Positions 9,965 to 18,827 of a stretch of 64,000 nt of DNA are shown one piece after another. The stretch covers positions 124,001 to 188,000 of the forward strand of contig NZ_JABMKW010000008.1 in NCBI RefSeq assembly GCF_013204795.1, given 5' to 3'. The DNA comes from Pedobacter panaciterrae. Lineage in GTDB: Bacteria > Bacteroidota > Bacteroidia > Sphingobacteriales > Sphingobacteriaceae. The position numbers were made by a program, and so were the translations under genes. Under the pieces are notes generated by a model. It ran no database searches. It was not told the DNA's origin and worked only from the letters and a program-made list of their open reading frames with translations. Numbering within the stretch: the first letter of the stretch is position 1; every line of letters starts with the position of its first letter.

Positions 9965-12139
9965 GTGCGAATTAGCCTCTTTTTACTTGCTTTCTTTTTC
10001 TGTTTATCTGTTTCAGCTCAAAAAAAAAATGATGCTTATCAGTTACATATCAATAAAGCTTCGTCGACCATTAAGATAGATGGGGAATTAGATGAGCAAG
10101 CCTGGCAAGATGCCGACGTAGCATCAGATTTCTACATGATCCTGCCAATGGATACCAGTTATGCCAAAGTGCGTACTGATGTGCGGATGACCTACGATCA
10201 GCAGAATCTTTACCTTTCAGTAGTAAACTATAACGGGGCACCCGGCCCTTATATGGTAGAATCTCTGCGCCGTGATTTTTCCTTTTTAAAAAACGACAAC
10301 TTTATTATGTTCATGGATCCATTTGATGATCAAACCAATGGTTTCGCATTTGGTGCCAATGCTGCGGGTGCACAATGGGATGGCCTAATGTATGATGGCG
10401 GTAAGGTAGATCTGAGCTGGGACAATAAATGGCAATCTGTAGTAAAGAACTATCCCGATAAGTGGGTTTTTGAAGCTGTAATCCCATTTAAAAGTATCAG
10501 ATATAAGAAAGGTATTACAAAATGGGGGATAAACTTCGGCAGAAATGATCTGAAAACTACGGAAAAAAGTAGTTGGGCACCTGTACCAAGACAGTTTCCA
10601 TCAGCTTCCTTAGCTTATACCGGTACGCTGGTATGGGATATGCCACCGCCAGACCCAGGTACTACTGTTTCTCTAATCCCGTATGCACTTGGTGGCGTTA
10701 TTAAAGATTATGAAACGGATAAGCCATCAACATATCGTAAGGATATAGGACTAGATGCTAAGGTGGCTATTACCTCTTCCTTAAACCTTGATCTTACCGT
10801 AAATCCTGATTTTTCGCAGGTAGATGTAGATAAACAAGTCACTAATTTAGATAGGTTTGAGTTATTTTACCCTGAAAGAAGGCAGTTCTTTCTGGAAAAT
10901 GGAGACCAGTTTACCAATTTCGGGTATGCAGGTATTCGACCTTTCTTTTCCCGCAGGATAGGCCTGGGGGTACCCATTAAATTTGGTGCACGCTTAAGCG
11001 GTAAATTAAACAAGGATTGGAGGCTGGGCATTATGAATATGCAAACAGAGAAACAGAACTCTACTGCTTTGCCCGCTCAGAATTTCACGGTTGCAGCCCT
11101 GCAGCGTCGTGTATTTGCCCGCTCTAATGTTGGCTTTTTATTGATCAATAAAGAATCTTTAAATTATAATCCAAGTGATCTGGCACCGGGCACAGCTACT
11201 TATTCCCGTTACAACAGGAACTTTGGGATGGAATATAATCTGGCTTCGGCCAATAACTTCTGGACTGGGAAGGCAATGGTACTTAAATCTTTTAGTCCGG
11301 GGAAAAGTGGACACGACTGGACGCATGCCGCTAACCTGCAATACACAAGTGGTAAATGGAACATTAGCTGGCAACATGAATATGTAGGCCGCAATTATAC
11401 TGCTGAGGTAGGTTACGTGCCCCGCCAGGGATATGTTAAAATGATGCCACAGATTACCCGTCTTTTCTTTCCAAAGAAAGGACCATTACTGAGTCATGGG
11501 CCACAAATTACATCTACCAATTTCTTTGATGAAAATATGCACCGTACGGATAACGAGCTGTTGGCATCTTATGGAATGGTGTTTAGAAGCAGGAACACAC
11601 TTACCGTATGGGGGTCTGGTACTTACATTAAGCTTCTGCAACCCTTTGATCCGGTAAGTACTAAAATAGATACGCTTGTAGCTGGAAGTGAGCACAATTG
11701 GACAACCGTTGGGGCCGATTATGTGTCTAAACCTCAGAGCTTGTTTACATATGCATTGAATGCTCGCTATGGAGGCTATTATGCCGATGGTAAACGATTA
11801 ACATTAGGTGGGGAATTTGGTTATCGTTTTCAACCATATGTAAGTATTGCACTAAGTGCAAACTACAATAAGCTGAACCTGCCCAAACCATGGGGATACA
11901 ACGATTTCTGGCTTGTAGGCCCAAGGCTGGATGTTACCATGACAAATACATTGTTTCTTACCGGCTTTGTGCAATACAACGAGCAAATGAAAAATATGAA
12001 TGTAAATACGAGGTTCCAATGGAGATATCGCCCTGCTTCAGATCTGTTTATTGTATATACTGATAACTATTTGCCCGAACCTTTTGCTGTTAAAAACAGG
12101 GCTTTGGTAATAAAATTGGTGTATTGGTTAAATATTTAA
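9965..12139 (+). CDS. DUF5916 outer-membrane barrel protein with N-terminal CBM9-like domain
   Basis: A 724-residue exported protein. It starts with GTG at 9965; an in-frame stop at 9956 just upstream excludes an earlier start, and the GTG leads straight into a signal peptide (SLFLLAFFFCLSVSAQ). The N-terminal third is a carbohydrate-binding family 9-like fold (IKIDGELDEQAWQDADVASDF, TDVRMTYDQQNLYLSV). The remainder is the DUF5916 domain, with DLTVNPDFSQVDVDKQVTNLDRF and FELFYPERRQFFLENGDQF typical of the family. The C-terminal part is rich in alternating aromatic strands, consistent with a beta-barrel. Function is unknown. It is divergent from the DUF1080 operon, with 209 bp between the starts. 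A hairpin with a T-rich tail follows at 12199. Confidence 0.85.
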   Translation: MRISLFLLAFFFCLSVSAQKKNDAYQLHINKASSTIKIDGELDEQAWQDADVASDFYMILPMDTSYAKVRTDVRMTYDQQNLYLSVVNYNGAPGPYMVESLRRDFSFLKNDNFIMFMDPFDDQTNGFAFGANAAGAQWDGLMYDGGKVDLSWDNKWQSVVKNYPDKWVFEAVIPFKSIRYKKGITKWGINFGRNDLKTTEKSSWAPVPRQFPSASLAYTGTLVWDMPPPDPGTTVSLIPYALGGVIKDYETDKPSTYRKDIGLDAKVAITSSLNLDLTVNPDFSQVDVDKQVTNLDRFELFYPERRQFFLENGDQFTNFGYAGIRPFFSRRIGLGVPIKFGARLSGKLNKDWRLGIMNMQTEKQNSTALPAQNFTVAALQRRVFARSNVGFLLINKESLNYNPSDLAPGTATYSRYNRNFGMEYNLASANNFWTGKAMVLKSFSPGKSGHDWTHAANLQYTSGKWNISWQHEYVGRNYTAEVGYVPRQGYVKMMPQITRLFFPKKGPLLSHGPQITSTNFFDENMHRTDNELLASYGMVFRSRNTLTVWGSGTYIKLLQPFDPVSTKIDTLVAGSEHNWTTVGADYVSKPQSLFTYALNARYGGYYADGKRLTLGGEFGYRFQPYVSIALSANYNKLNLPKPWGYNDFWLVGPRLDVTMTNTLFLTGFVQYNEQMKNMNVNTRFQWRYRPASDLFIVYTDNYLPEPFAVKNRALVIKLVYWLNI

Positions 12140-12198
12140 AAAAATTCATCAAATCTTCATAATTGCTCCCTATGTTTGTATCGAGAGCGTTAATTTAA

Positions 12199-12235
12199 AT
12201 AGCCTGCGACATTCATTTGTCGCGGGTTATTTTAT
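12199..12235 (+). terminator. Rho-independent terminator-like hairpin after the DUF5916 gene
   Basis: Left arm 12199-12211 pairs with right arm 12218-12230 (ATAGCCTGCGACA with TGTCGCGGGTTAT), 13 pairs including two G-U wobbles, loop TTCATT, then TTTTAT. It lies 60 bp after the stop at 12139. A second small hairpin (12257-12274, AAATGCT/AGCATTT) follows and ends in T residues. Confidence 0.65.
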
Positions 12236-12309
12236 GCTTTTTTTCAAAAAAACTACAAATGCTTCGTAGCATTTTCATAAATTTAGACGTATTGATATTT
12301 CTGGCTAGT

Positions 12310-12407
12310 GCCAGGATGTTGCTTAGGAGGTTGCTAAGGCGTTTTTTGGGGTTGTTTCGGATGGGAGCCGAATAAACCGCTTAAAAAGCTCAAGGCAACC
12401 ACCTGGC
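12310..12407 (+). ncRNA. Candidate structured RNA element upstream of the L,D-transpeptidase
   Basis: GCCAGG (12310-12315) pairs with CCTGGC (12402-12407) and GTTGC (12318-12322) with GCAAC (12395-12399), separated only by a 2x2 internal loop. Together they close a domain of about 70 nt. Inside, TTAG/CTAA (12323-12326/12334-12337) and TTCGG/CCGAA (12356-12360/12368-12372) can form two further hairpins. I do not recognise the family. The 347 bp between 12139 and 12487 hold only this element and the terminator hairpins; no convincing reading frame is seen. It could be a leader of the downstream gene or an independent small RNA. Strand is assumed. Confidence 0.35.
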
Positions 12408-12486
12408 AATATTTCACAAAGAAGAGGGGGATGCTGACAAAACAAGTTGTTACTTTATTTGTTAGTGAATAATAAGTCTCATCGAG

Positions 12487-13968
12487 ATGTTTAATATAGA
12501 TCATCCCCTTAAACTCCCTTTTCTGAGGGAGGTGGCCATTGTCATGATGACTTGTATATTGTTTTGCCTATCCTGTACCGTTAAGCGTACTGCTACACCA
12601 ACACCACTGGTGCGGCTAAATAAAATAGAGCCTCCAATTTTAAAGAAACATGCTGAAAAAATGGATGTCGCAGCCGAATTCAAAAAAGTTTTTGAAGCCA
12701 GCCACCTTACTTTTACTTATCCAGAGCAAATTGACTCTTTTTATAAGAGAAATGAATTTCAACCTGTACTCGTGTCCCGCTTTATGCCGGATAATCAGCT
12801 ACGAACTTTAGAGGATTATTTAGGGAACGCGAATGTTCATGGGATAGATCCGGAAGTTTTTTCGGTAAGCCGTATAAAAAAGTTATTGGATAATTATAAT
12901 GATAAAGATTCCCGGAGAAAAGAATGGGAAGTTTATCAGGATGCTATGGAGCTTGAATTGGTCATTGCCGATGCAATGATCAAATATAGTAATGCTTTGC
13001 AATTTGGGATTACCGATCCGGCAAGGGTTTATATTAATTATAGCAGTCCAACATTGCGACCCGATAGCATGAGTATTATACAGGTTTTTGAAGTAAGAAA
13101 TATCAAAACTTACCTTGATAGCATACAACCAAAAGACAAACAATACCTGGCTTTGCAAAAAGCACTAAAATCGGAAAAGGAAAGTGACAGTATTTATCGC
13201 ACTCTAATGGTAAACCTGGAACGATTGAGGTGGAAAAACAAGCCTACCGCTGATAAATATGTGCTGGTAAATATTCCAGAGTTTATGTTGAGTGTGATAG
13301 ATAGCGGAAAAGTGGTGCTTCGCATGAAGGTTTGTGTTGGTGAAAAGGAAGTGAATAAGGAAACTCCTCAACTGAGCAGCATGATCTATAGTGTACAGGT
13401 AAATCCGGTTTGGAATATCCCGCAAAGCATTGCAAGTAATGAGATCATCACGTACGCAAAAAGAAACAGGTATTATTTTGCTAACAACGATATCAACGTA
13501 TACCGGAATGGTAAGCTTGTGGGCGATCCGAAAGCTATCGACTGGCAATCTGAAGAAACAGGTTCTTATTCATTTAAACAACAGCCGGGCGAGCAAAATC
13601 CCCTTGGCAGGATCAAATTTCTTTTTAATAATGAGAGTAGCGTTTACCTCCATGATACACCTACACAATCGCCATTTAAGCAAAGTATAAGGGCAGTGAG
13701 CCATGGTTGTGTGCGGGTCGAACAACCTTTAAACCTTGCTTATGCACTGTTTGGTAAAGGACCAAAGTTTGATCAGATAAAAAAAGCGATGGCTAATGGT
13801 TATCCAAGAGCAAAATATATCGGACTACCTCTTCAGGTACCTGTTTGTATTACCTATTATACTGCCTGGGCGGATAAAAAGGGTGTTGTTCATTTCTATA
13901 AGGACATCTATGGTTTGGATGATGTTTTATATAAACAGGTATCTTTTCCTTTTTCTCAACTCTATTAG
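12487..13968 (+). CDS. L,D-transpeptidase, YcbB/YkuD type
   Basis: A 493-residue cell-envelope enzyme making 3-3 crosslinks or attaching proteins in peptidoglycan. The N-terminus carries a hydrophobic segment ending in LFCLSC, which could be a lipobox; a shorter start at the internal MMTCILF would fit a lipoprotein better, so the exact start is open. Residues about 50-230 resemble the scaffold/peptidoglycan-binding part of long L,D-transpeptidases (FYKRNEFQPVLVSRF). The YkuD catalytic domain covers about 250-430: YVLVNIPEFML, then HD...AVSHGCVRV with catalytic Cys408. The gene stands alone between a structured intergenic region and ccsBA. Confidence 0.88.
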   Translation: MFNIDHPLKLPFLREVAIVMMTCILFCLSCTVKRTATPTPLVRLNKIEPPILKKHAEKMDVAAEFKKVFEASHLTFTYPEQIDSFYKRNEFQPVLVSRFMPDNQLRTLEDYLGNANVHGIDPEVFSVSRIKKLLDNYNDKDSRRKEWEVYQDAMELELVIADAMIKYSNALQFGITDPARVYINYSSPTLRPDSMSIIQVFEVRNIKTYLDSIQPKDKQYLALQKALKSEKESDSIYRTLMVNLERLRWKNKPTADKYVLVNIPEFMLSVIDSGKVVLRMKVCVGEKEVNKETPQLSSMIYSVQVNPVWNIPQSIASNEIITYAKRNRYYFANNDINVYRNGKLVGDPKAIDWQSEETGSYSFKQQPGEQNPLGRIKFLFNNESSVYLHDTPTQSPFKQSIRAVSHGCVRVEQPLNLAYALFGKGPKFDQIKKAMANGYPRAKYIGLPLQVPVCITYYTAWADKKGVVHFYKDIYGLDDVLYKQVSFPFSQLY

Positions 13969-14122
13969 GTGGCGTTTAGTCTTATTTTTGCCATAAATTC
14001 AATTACCCTTATTTTTTTTGATTTGCTAGGGGCATCTTTGCCACCAATTATAATACGCAAATCATTTTTTTAGGTAAGATTCAGAAAATCTTATTGGTAG
14101 AAATAAAAAAGAAACATTAATA

Positions 14123-17100
14123 ATGATTAACAGGTTAGGTAAAATTCTCTTTTCAACCCGTACCACGGGTGTGATGTTGTTGCTTTATGCTTTTTCTATG
14201 GCCATGGCCACTTTTGTGGAAAATGACTATGGAACATCTGTTGCCAAGGCGCTAATTTATGACTGCTGGTGGTTTGAATTGATTATGCTAATCCTGGTAT
14301 TGAACTTTATTGGGAATATTGGCAGATACCAACTTTTGCAACGTAAGAAATGGCCTCTATTGGTATTCCACCTCGCATTTGTGCTTATTTTTATTGGTGG
14401 TTATATCACAAGATATATAAGTTTTGAAGGATCAATGCATATCCGCGAAGGCGAAACAAGTAAAGACATTATTTCGGATAAGACCTTTATTAAGGTACAG
14501 ATAGGTAAGGGTGATGCGGCATTGGCATATGATGATGTGCCTGCTAATTTAACTTCTAGCCGCATTCCTATGTATTTAAAGCCTTTTAAAAAGACATTTA
14601 CTTCTGAGTACGATTACAATGGAGAGCGTGTTAAGCTAAAGGTTGTTGATTTTTATGCAAGGGCACAGGATTCATTGGTGCGCGGTGATACTGGTAAACT
14701 AACCTTACATCTTGTTGTACTTGAAAATGGTAAACGTGTAAATAAATATATTCCTACGGGTGGTGTGCAGCTGATGCAGAACATGCTGGTTTCTTTTAAC
14801 AAAGAAACACCGGGTGCCATCAATATAAGTGATGCAAGCGGTGCACTTCAGATTTCTTCTCCTTACGAGGGTAATTATATGATTATGGCTACCCAGGAAA
14901 GAAAACCTGTTGTTGGAAATAATGTTCCTCAGCCCTTCAATTTAAGAAGCTTATACACTTATGGTGGATTTGCCTTTGTTGTTCCTGAGCCTGCAATACC
15001 AGGCCACATCATTTATTTTGAGGGTGATAAAAGGACTCATGAGCATGATCTGGATTTAGTGAAAGTACAAATTACTACACCAACCGCTGTGGATACGGTG
15101 TCGTTTTACGGTGGAAAAGGGATGACAAATTTTCAACATCAAAGTGAAGTTGGCGGTTTGAGGATTTCCTTGGCTTATGGATCTAAGATCTATCAAACGC
15201 CGTTTTCGCTTAAATTGGTAGATTTTAAGATGGAAAAATATCCGGGTAGTAATAGTCCGGCTTCTTATTCTTCTGATGTCATGATTTTGGATGAGGCTGG
15301 AGAAACACCATATAAAATATTTATGAACCATGTATTGGATCATTCTGGTTATCGCTTTTTTCAGGCAAGTTTTGATGAGGACGAAAAGGGGACGATTCTA
15401 TCTGTAAATCATGATCAGTTGGGTACCAACGTTACTTATATTGGTTATATTTTACTTTTCTTAGGCATGTTTGTTACGCTATTCTGGAAAGGGACTCATT
15501 TTTCGAAATTGAATGAGCAATTGAAAACAATCTCTAAATCGAAAACATTGCTGTTGCTGCTTTTCTTTTTGCCTGTCGGTGCGGCTTTTAGTCAGAAGAT
15601 AGATATGCATGGTACTGATGGCGCAACTACTCATGTTCATGAAAATGGTGAGGTTCACGATAATGAGCACAACGTTGTGCCTGGGAATGGTACTGCCCCA
15701 GAACATAAACATGAGCATAATGATACGCAACTGTTTTTGCCTACTAAAACCTTAGACCCGGTACAATTTGCTTCATCTATTAAAATAGATGAGACTCATG
15801 CCGATAAGTTTGGCCATTTATTGGTGCAAAATATTGATGGCCGGATTGAACCTGTTAATACGATGGCACTGGAAATCCTTAGGAAATTACATCGCAAGGA
15901 TCGTTTTTATACATTAAATGCAAACCAGTTTTTCTTATCTATTTCGACAATGCCTTTCAACTGGATCAACGTTCCGTTGATTAAAGTAAATACTAAGGGT
16001 GGGCCTGAATTGCTTAAAACTGTGAGCGCTACTCCCGAAGGTTATACTTCGATGGTAAATTTGATAAAGATTAATTCGGACGGGACTGCTGAATTCAGAT
16101 TAAAAGACGATTATGCAAAGGCATTTGCTAAGAAACCTGCTGAACAAAATAGCTACGATAAAGATGTAATTGATCTGAATGATAAGTTACAGGCTATGGA
16201 GCAATTGGTTTATGGGCAGTATTTACGTGTTTCTCCAATTATTGGTGATGCGAATAATACCTGGATTGCTATGACTATAAGTGATTTAGATAGTATTTCC
16301 GTTAAACCAAGTGCTATTAGCCGTTATGTTAAAGCTGTTAACGACGCTCAGGTATCAGGTAACTGGTCTTCGGCCGATGCAGCACTGAAAGATATTGGCG
16401 AAGCGCAACAGAAATATGGTAAGAATGTAGTGCCTTCACAGTCGAAAGTAGAATGGGAGATCAGTTATAACTCATGGAATATATTCCTGAATCTGATGAT
16501 TACTTATGCCATTCTAGGGGTAGTGATACTTTCACTTGCCTTCATGAAGCTATTTAAGAATTCTAAATCACTTGATACACTGGTTAAGGTAGTTTTGATA
16601 CTTATCGGCATTGCAGCAACTTTACAGGCGGTTGGTTTAGGAGCTCGTTGGTATATTTCGGGGCATGAGCCTTGGAGTAATGGTTATGAAGCGGTATTGT
16701 TTATTAGCTGGATAGGTGTTTTATCCGGTTTACTAATGTATAGAAACAGTAATGCGTTTATACCTGCTGCGGGTTGTTTAATTGCTGTGATTTTGATGGG
16801 CTTTGCACACGGTGGTTCTCAGATGAATCCTCAGATTACTCCGCTGGTTCCTGTATTGAAATCATATTGGTTGATGATTCACGTAGCAATTATTACTTCT
16901 AGTTATGGTTTCTTTGGCTTAAGTGCATTGATGGGTACAGTTGTATTGATACTTTATGTAATTGATAACAATAAAATCAGTGCAAAGGTTAAAGCTTCGA
17001 TAACTGAGCTAACGATTGTGAATGAAATGTCGTTAACGGTAGGTTTATTTTTACTTACTGTTGGTACGTTTTTAGGTGGTGTATGGGCTAATGAGAGTTG

Positions 17101-17410
17101 GGGCCGTTATTGGAGCTGGGACCCGAAAGAAACCTGGGCGTTTATTTCGGTTATTGTTTATGCGTTTGTACTGCACGTTCGTTTAATTCCGGGCTTAAGA
17201 AGTAAGTACTTGTTTAATTTGCTGTCGCTGTTAAGTTTCTCCAGTATAATCATGACTTATTTCGGGGTTAATTACTACCTGACTGGTTTGCATTCGTATG
17301 CGCAAGGTGATCCTGTGCCAATTCCGTCGTGGGTGTATATTACGCTGGCGGTAGTTTTTGCTTTGGCTTTTGTTTCTTACAGAAGATATAAGGCAAGGAG
17401 TAAGAAGTAA
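14123..17410 (+). CDS. ccsBA: Fused CcsB(ResB)/CcsA cytochrome c biogenesis protein
   Basis: A 1095-residue membrane protein of the system II cytochrome c assembly pathway, which moves heme across the membrane and attaches it to apocytochromes. The ResB/CcsB half (about 1-455) has N-terminal membrane helices, a large external domain and a last helix near 437-455. The CcsA half (about 780-1095) has multiple helices and the tryptophan-rich WWD motif WANESWGRYWSWDPKETW near 988-1005, plus conserved His residues nearby. The fused order is normal in Bacteroidota and epsilonproteobacteria. Between the halves is a second signal-like hydrophobic run (LLLLLFFLPVGAAFSQ) followed by a His/Asp/Glu-rich stretch (495-535). 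The 2H phosphoesterase gene begins 21 bp downstream. Confidence 0.93.
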   Translation: MINRLGKILFSTRTTGVMLLLYAFSMAMATFVENDYGTSVAKALIYDCWWFELIMLILVLNFIGNIGRYQLLQRKKWPLLVFHLAFVLIFIGGYITRYISFEGSMHIREGETSKDIISDKTFIKVQIGKGDAALAYDDVPANLTSSRIPMYLKPFKKTFTSEYDYNGERVKLKVVDFYARAQDSLVRGDTGKLTLHLVVLENGKRVNKYIPTGGVQLMQNMLVSFNKETPGAINISDASGALQISSPYEGNYMIMATQERKPVVGNNVPQPFNLRSLYTYGGFAFVVPEPAIPGHIIYFEGDKRTHEHDLDLVKVQITTPTAVDTVSFYGGKGMTNFQHQSEVGGLRISLAYGSKIYQTPFSLKLVDFKMEKYPGSNSPASYSSDVMILDEAGETPYKIFMNHVLDHSGYRFFQASFDEDEKGTILSVNHDQLGTNVTYIGYILLFLGMFVTLFWKGTHFSKLNEQLKTISKSKTLLLLLFFLPVGAAFSQKIDMHGTDGATTHVHENGEVHDNEHNVVPGNGTAPEHKHEHNDTQLFLPTKTLDPVQFASSIKIDETHADKFGHLLVQNIDGRIEPVNTMALEILRKLHRKDRFYTLNANQFFLSISTMPFNWINVPLIKVNTKGGPELLKTVSATPEGYTSMVNLIKINSDGTAEFRLKDDYAKAFAKKPAEQNSYDKDVIDLNDKLQAMEQLVYGQYLRVSPIIGDANNTWIAMTISDLDSISVKPSAISRYVKAVNDAQVSGNWSSADAALKDIGEAQQKYGKNVVPSQSKVEWEISYNSWNIFLNLMITYAILGVVILSLAFMKLFKNSKSLDTLVKVVLILIGIAATLQAVGLGARWYISGHEPWSNGYEAVLFISWIGVLSGLLMYRNSNAFIPAAGCLIAVILMGFAHGGSQMNPQITPLVPVLKSYWLMIHVAIITSSYGFFGLSALMGTVVLILYVIDNNKISAKVKASITELTIVNEMSLTVGLFLLTVGTFLGGVWANESWGRYWSWDPKETWAFISVIVYAFVLHVRLIPGLRSKYLFNLLSLLSFSSIIMTYFGVNYYLTGLHSYAQGDPVPIPSWVYITLAVVFALAFVSYRRYKARSKK

Positions 17411-17431
17411 TCTCTTATCTTTATTATAGAT

Positions 17432-18004
17432 ATGAGTGAAATTTCTGTTTATTCAGTAGCGATATATCCTGTTCTCTCAGTAATGGAAAAGGTGAAGGCT
17501 ATGAAAGATGAGCTGGCATCCGTAGCTGGTTGGTATGGCAGTAGAAATTCAAAGGCTCACATAACAATATGTGAGTTTAATGTAATTGGTGAAAGAGAAT
17601 TGTTAGCTATTAAAAGTCAATTGCTTAAGCTTTGTACTTCTGAACCGCCTTTGGATTTAACATTTGATCGTATTGATGTATATGAAAATGGAGTAATATG
17701 CATATTGCCAGATAAGGAGTCAGAGATTATACTTAAACAATGTATGAAGAGGATTCAACAAGGTATGAAAGTTAAGTTGACTCATAGAAGTTATAACCCT
17801 CATATATCAATAGGTAGGAGATTAAACCACGAACAATTATCCTTGGCAAGAGATCTGTTTATGGATACAAAAGTAAATCTAAACTTTATTTGCGATAGAA
17901 TAGTTCTTCGTGTTCGTGTGAACGAAGGCCAATTTGTAGTAATTGGAGAGTTTGTTTTTCAAAGCAACTCTCAATCGAGAGATGAGCAACTATCAATGTT
18001 TTAG
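17432..18004 (+). CDS. 2H phosphoesterase (2'-5' RNA ligase-like) family protein
   Basis: A 190-residue soluble protein with the two His-x-Thr/Ser motifs that define the 2H superfamily: HITI (near residue 47) in SKAHITICEF and HISI (near 125) in YNPHISIGRR. Members hydrolyse or form 2'-5' or cyclic phosphodiesters on RNA or nucleotides; the substrate here is unknown. It starts at ATG 17432, 21 bp after ccsBA, and may be read through from it, although a functional link is not obvious. Confidence 0.8.
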   Translation: MSEISVYSVAIYPVLSVMEKVKAMKDELASVAGWYGSRNSKAHITICEFNVIGERELLAIKSQLLKLCTSEPPLDLTFDRIDVYENGVICILPDKESEIILKQCMKRIQQGMKVKLTHRSYNPHISIGRRLNHEQLSLARDLFMDTKVNLNFICDRIVLRVRVNEGQFVVIGEFVFQSNSQSRDEQLSMF

Positions 18005-18054
18005 GTAGACTGAGATAGGGCATATATAGATATAAAACAGTCTTGTTTTTTTCT

Positions 18055-18062
18055 TATTTTTG
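18055..18062 (+). promoter_or_regulatory. Bacteroidota -7 element (TATTTTTG)
   Basis: Matches TAnnTTTG exactly, 46 bp before the ATG at 18108. No clear -33 partner is seen. It would drive the small-protein/nucleotidyltransferase pair. Confidence 0.4.
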
Positions 18063-18107
18063 TAATGAGGATATCAATTTTTAGTGATTTCATCGTAGTC
18101 TTAAGAT

Positions 18108-18311
18108 ATGGAGCACAGTAGAAAAATAGCCATGGTAGTTAATCAGGTCAAAATGGAAGACGAAGACAGTCTCGATGTTTTATTTTGGCTTAGCAGAACA
18201 GTTTCCGAGAGATTATCTGAAGTTAGTCGCTTGAGAAAAAACTATTTTACTTGGGCAGATGGTAAATTTCCCGAAAAAATTGAAAAAGTAGTTCAACAAA
18301 GGAAATTATGA
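18108..18311 (+). CDS. Small protein paired with a nucleotidyltransferase (putative toxin-antitoxin partner)
   Basis: A 67-residue acidic-to-basic helical protein. The central pattern DSLDVLFWLSRTVSERLSEV and RLRKNY recalls the short proteins of the form D-x-x-FW-x3-T/S-x-x-ERL-x7-R-x-x-Y that sit directly upstream of DUF6036-type nucleotidyltransferases in many bacteria. The stop overlaps the next start (ATGA at 18308-18311), so translation is probably coupled. No enzymatic motif is visible. A role as partner or antitoxin is inference from the gene arrangement. Confidence 0.6.
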   Translation: MEHSRKIAMVVNQVKMEDEDSLDVLFWLSRTVSERLSEVSRLRKNYFTWADGKFPEKIEKVVQQRKL

Positions 18312-18760
18312 TCTTCGAACAAGATTTTATTGATTTTATAGAATTGCTCAATCTTCATAAGGTTGATTATATGATAGTGGGTGCCCATGCACTTGCGTAC
18401 CATGGTCGCCCCAGACATACCGGAGATTTAGATATTTGGATTAAACCAAGCGCCAAAAATGCATCAAGAATGATTAAGGTATTGAATGATTTTGGTTTTG
18501 GATCATTAGGTTTAACTGAACAAGATTTTTTAAAGGAAAATTATGTTACTCAATTGGGATATCCACCCTTACGGATTGATATCCTAAATGCAATATCCGG
18601 TGTTGAATTTGATGAAGCTTATATAAATAGAGTGGATGGCGAGGTTGATAATCTTAAAGTTAACTTTATTAACGTAACCGAGTTCATAAAAAATAAAGAA
18701 GCCTCGGGAAGAAAAAAAGATCTTGGAGATATCGCTTCTATAAAAAAGATAAAATCTTAG
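18308..18760 (+). CDS. Nucleotidyltransferase-fold protein (DUF6036/MNT-like)
   Basis: A 150-residue protein with the minimal nucleotidyltransferase signature: VGAHALAYHG, then RHTGDLDIWI, which carries the D-x-D metal-binding pair, and later LRIDIL as the third acidic position. Length and motifs fit the DUF6036/AbiEii-like group of small nucleotidyltransferases. Many of these are toxins or partners in two-gene modules that modify tRNA or proteins. It overlaps the upstream 67-residue gene by 4 bp. The C-terminus is Lys-rich (GRKKDLGDIASIKKI), which is also typical of this group. Confidence 0.75.
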   Translation: MIFEQDFIDFIELLNLHKVDYMIVGAHALAYHGRPRHTGDLDIWIKPSAKNASRMIKVLNDFGFGSLGLTEQDFLKENYVTQLGYPPLRIDILNAISGVEFDEAYINRVDGEVDNLKVNFINVTEFIKNKEASGRKKDLGDIASIKKIKS

Positions 18761-18827
18761 CTTTAACTAACTGGTTAATTTAGTAACATTCTCGTATATT
18801 AAGAGTCTGATTATTAATTTGTTCAAT

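Noticed and set aside
18819..18827. TTG start for the secreted esterase
   Set aside because: The ATG nine bases downstream begins a normal signal peptide; similar non-ATG extensions were rejected for the TonB receptor, mgtE, ychF and the SRPBCC protein.
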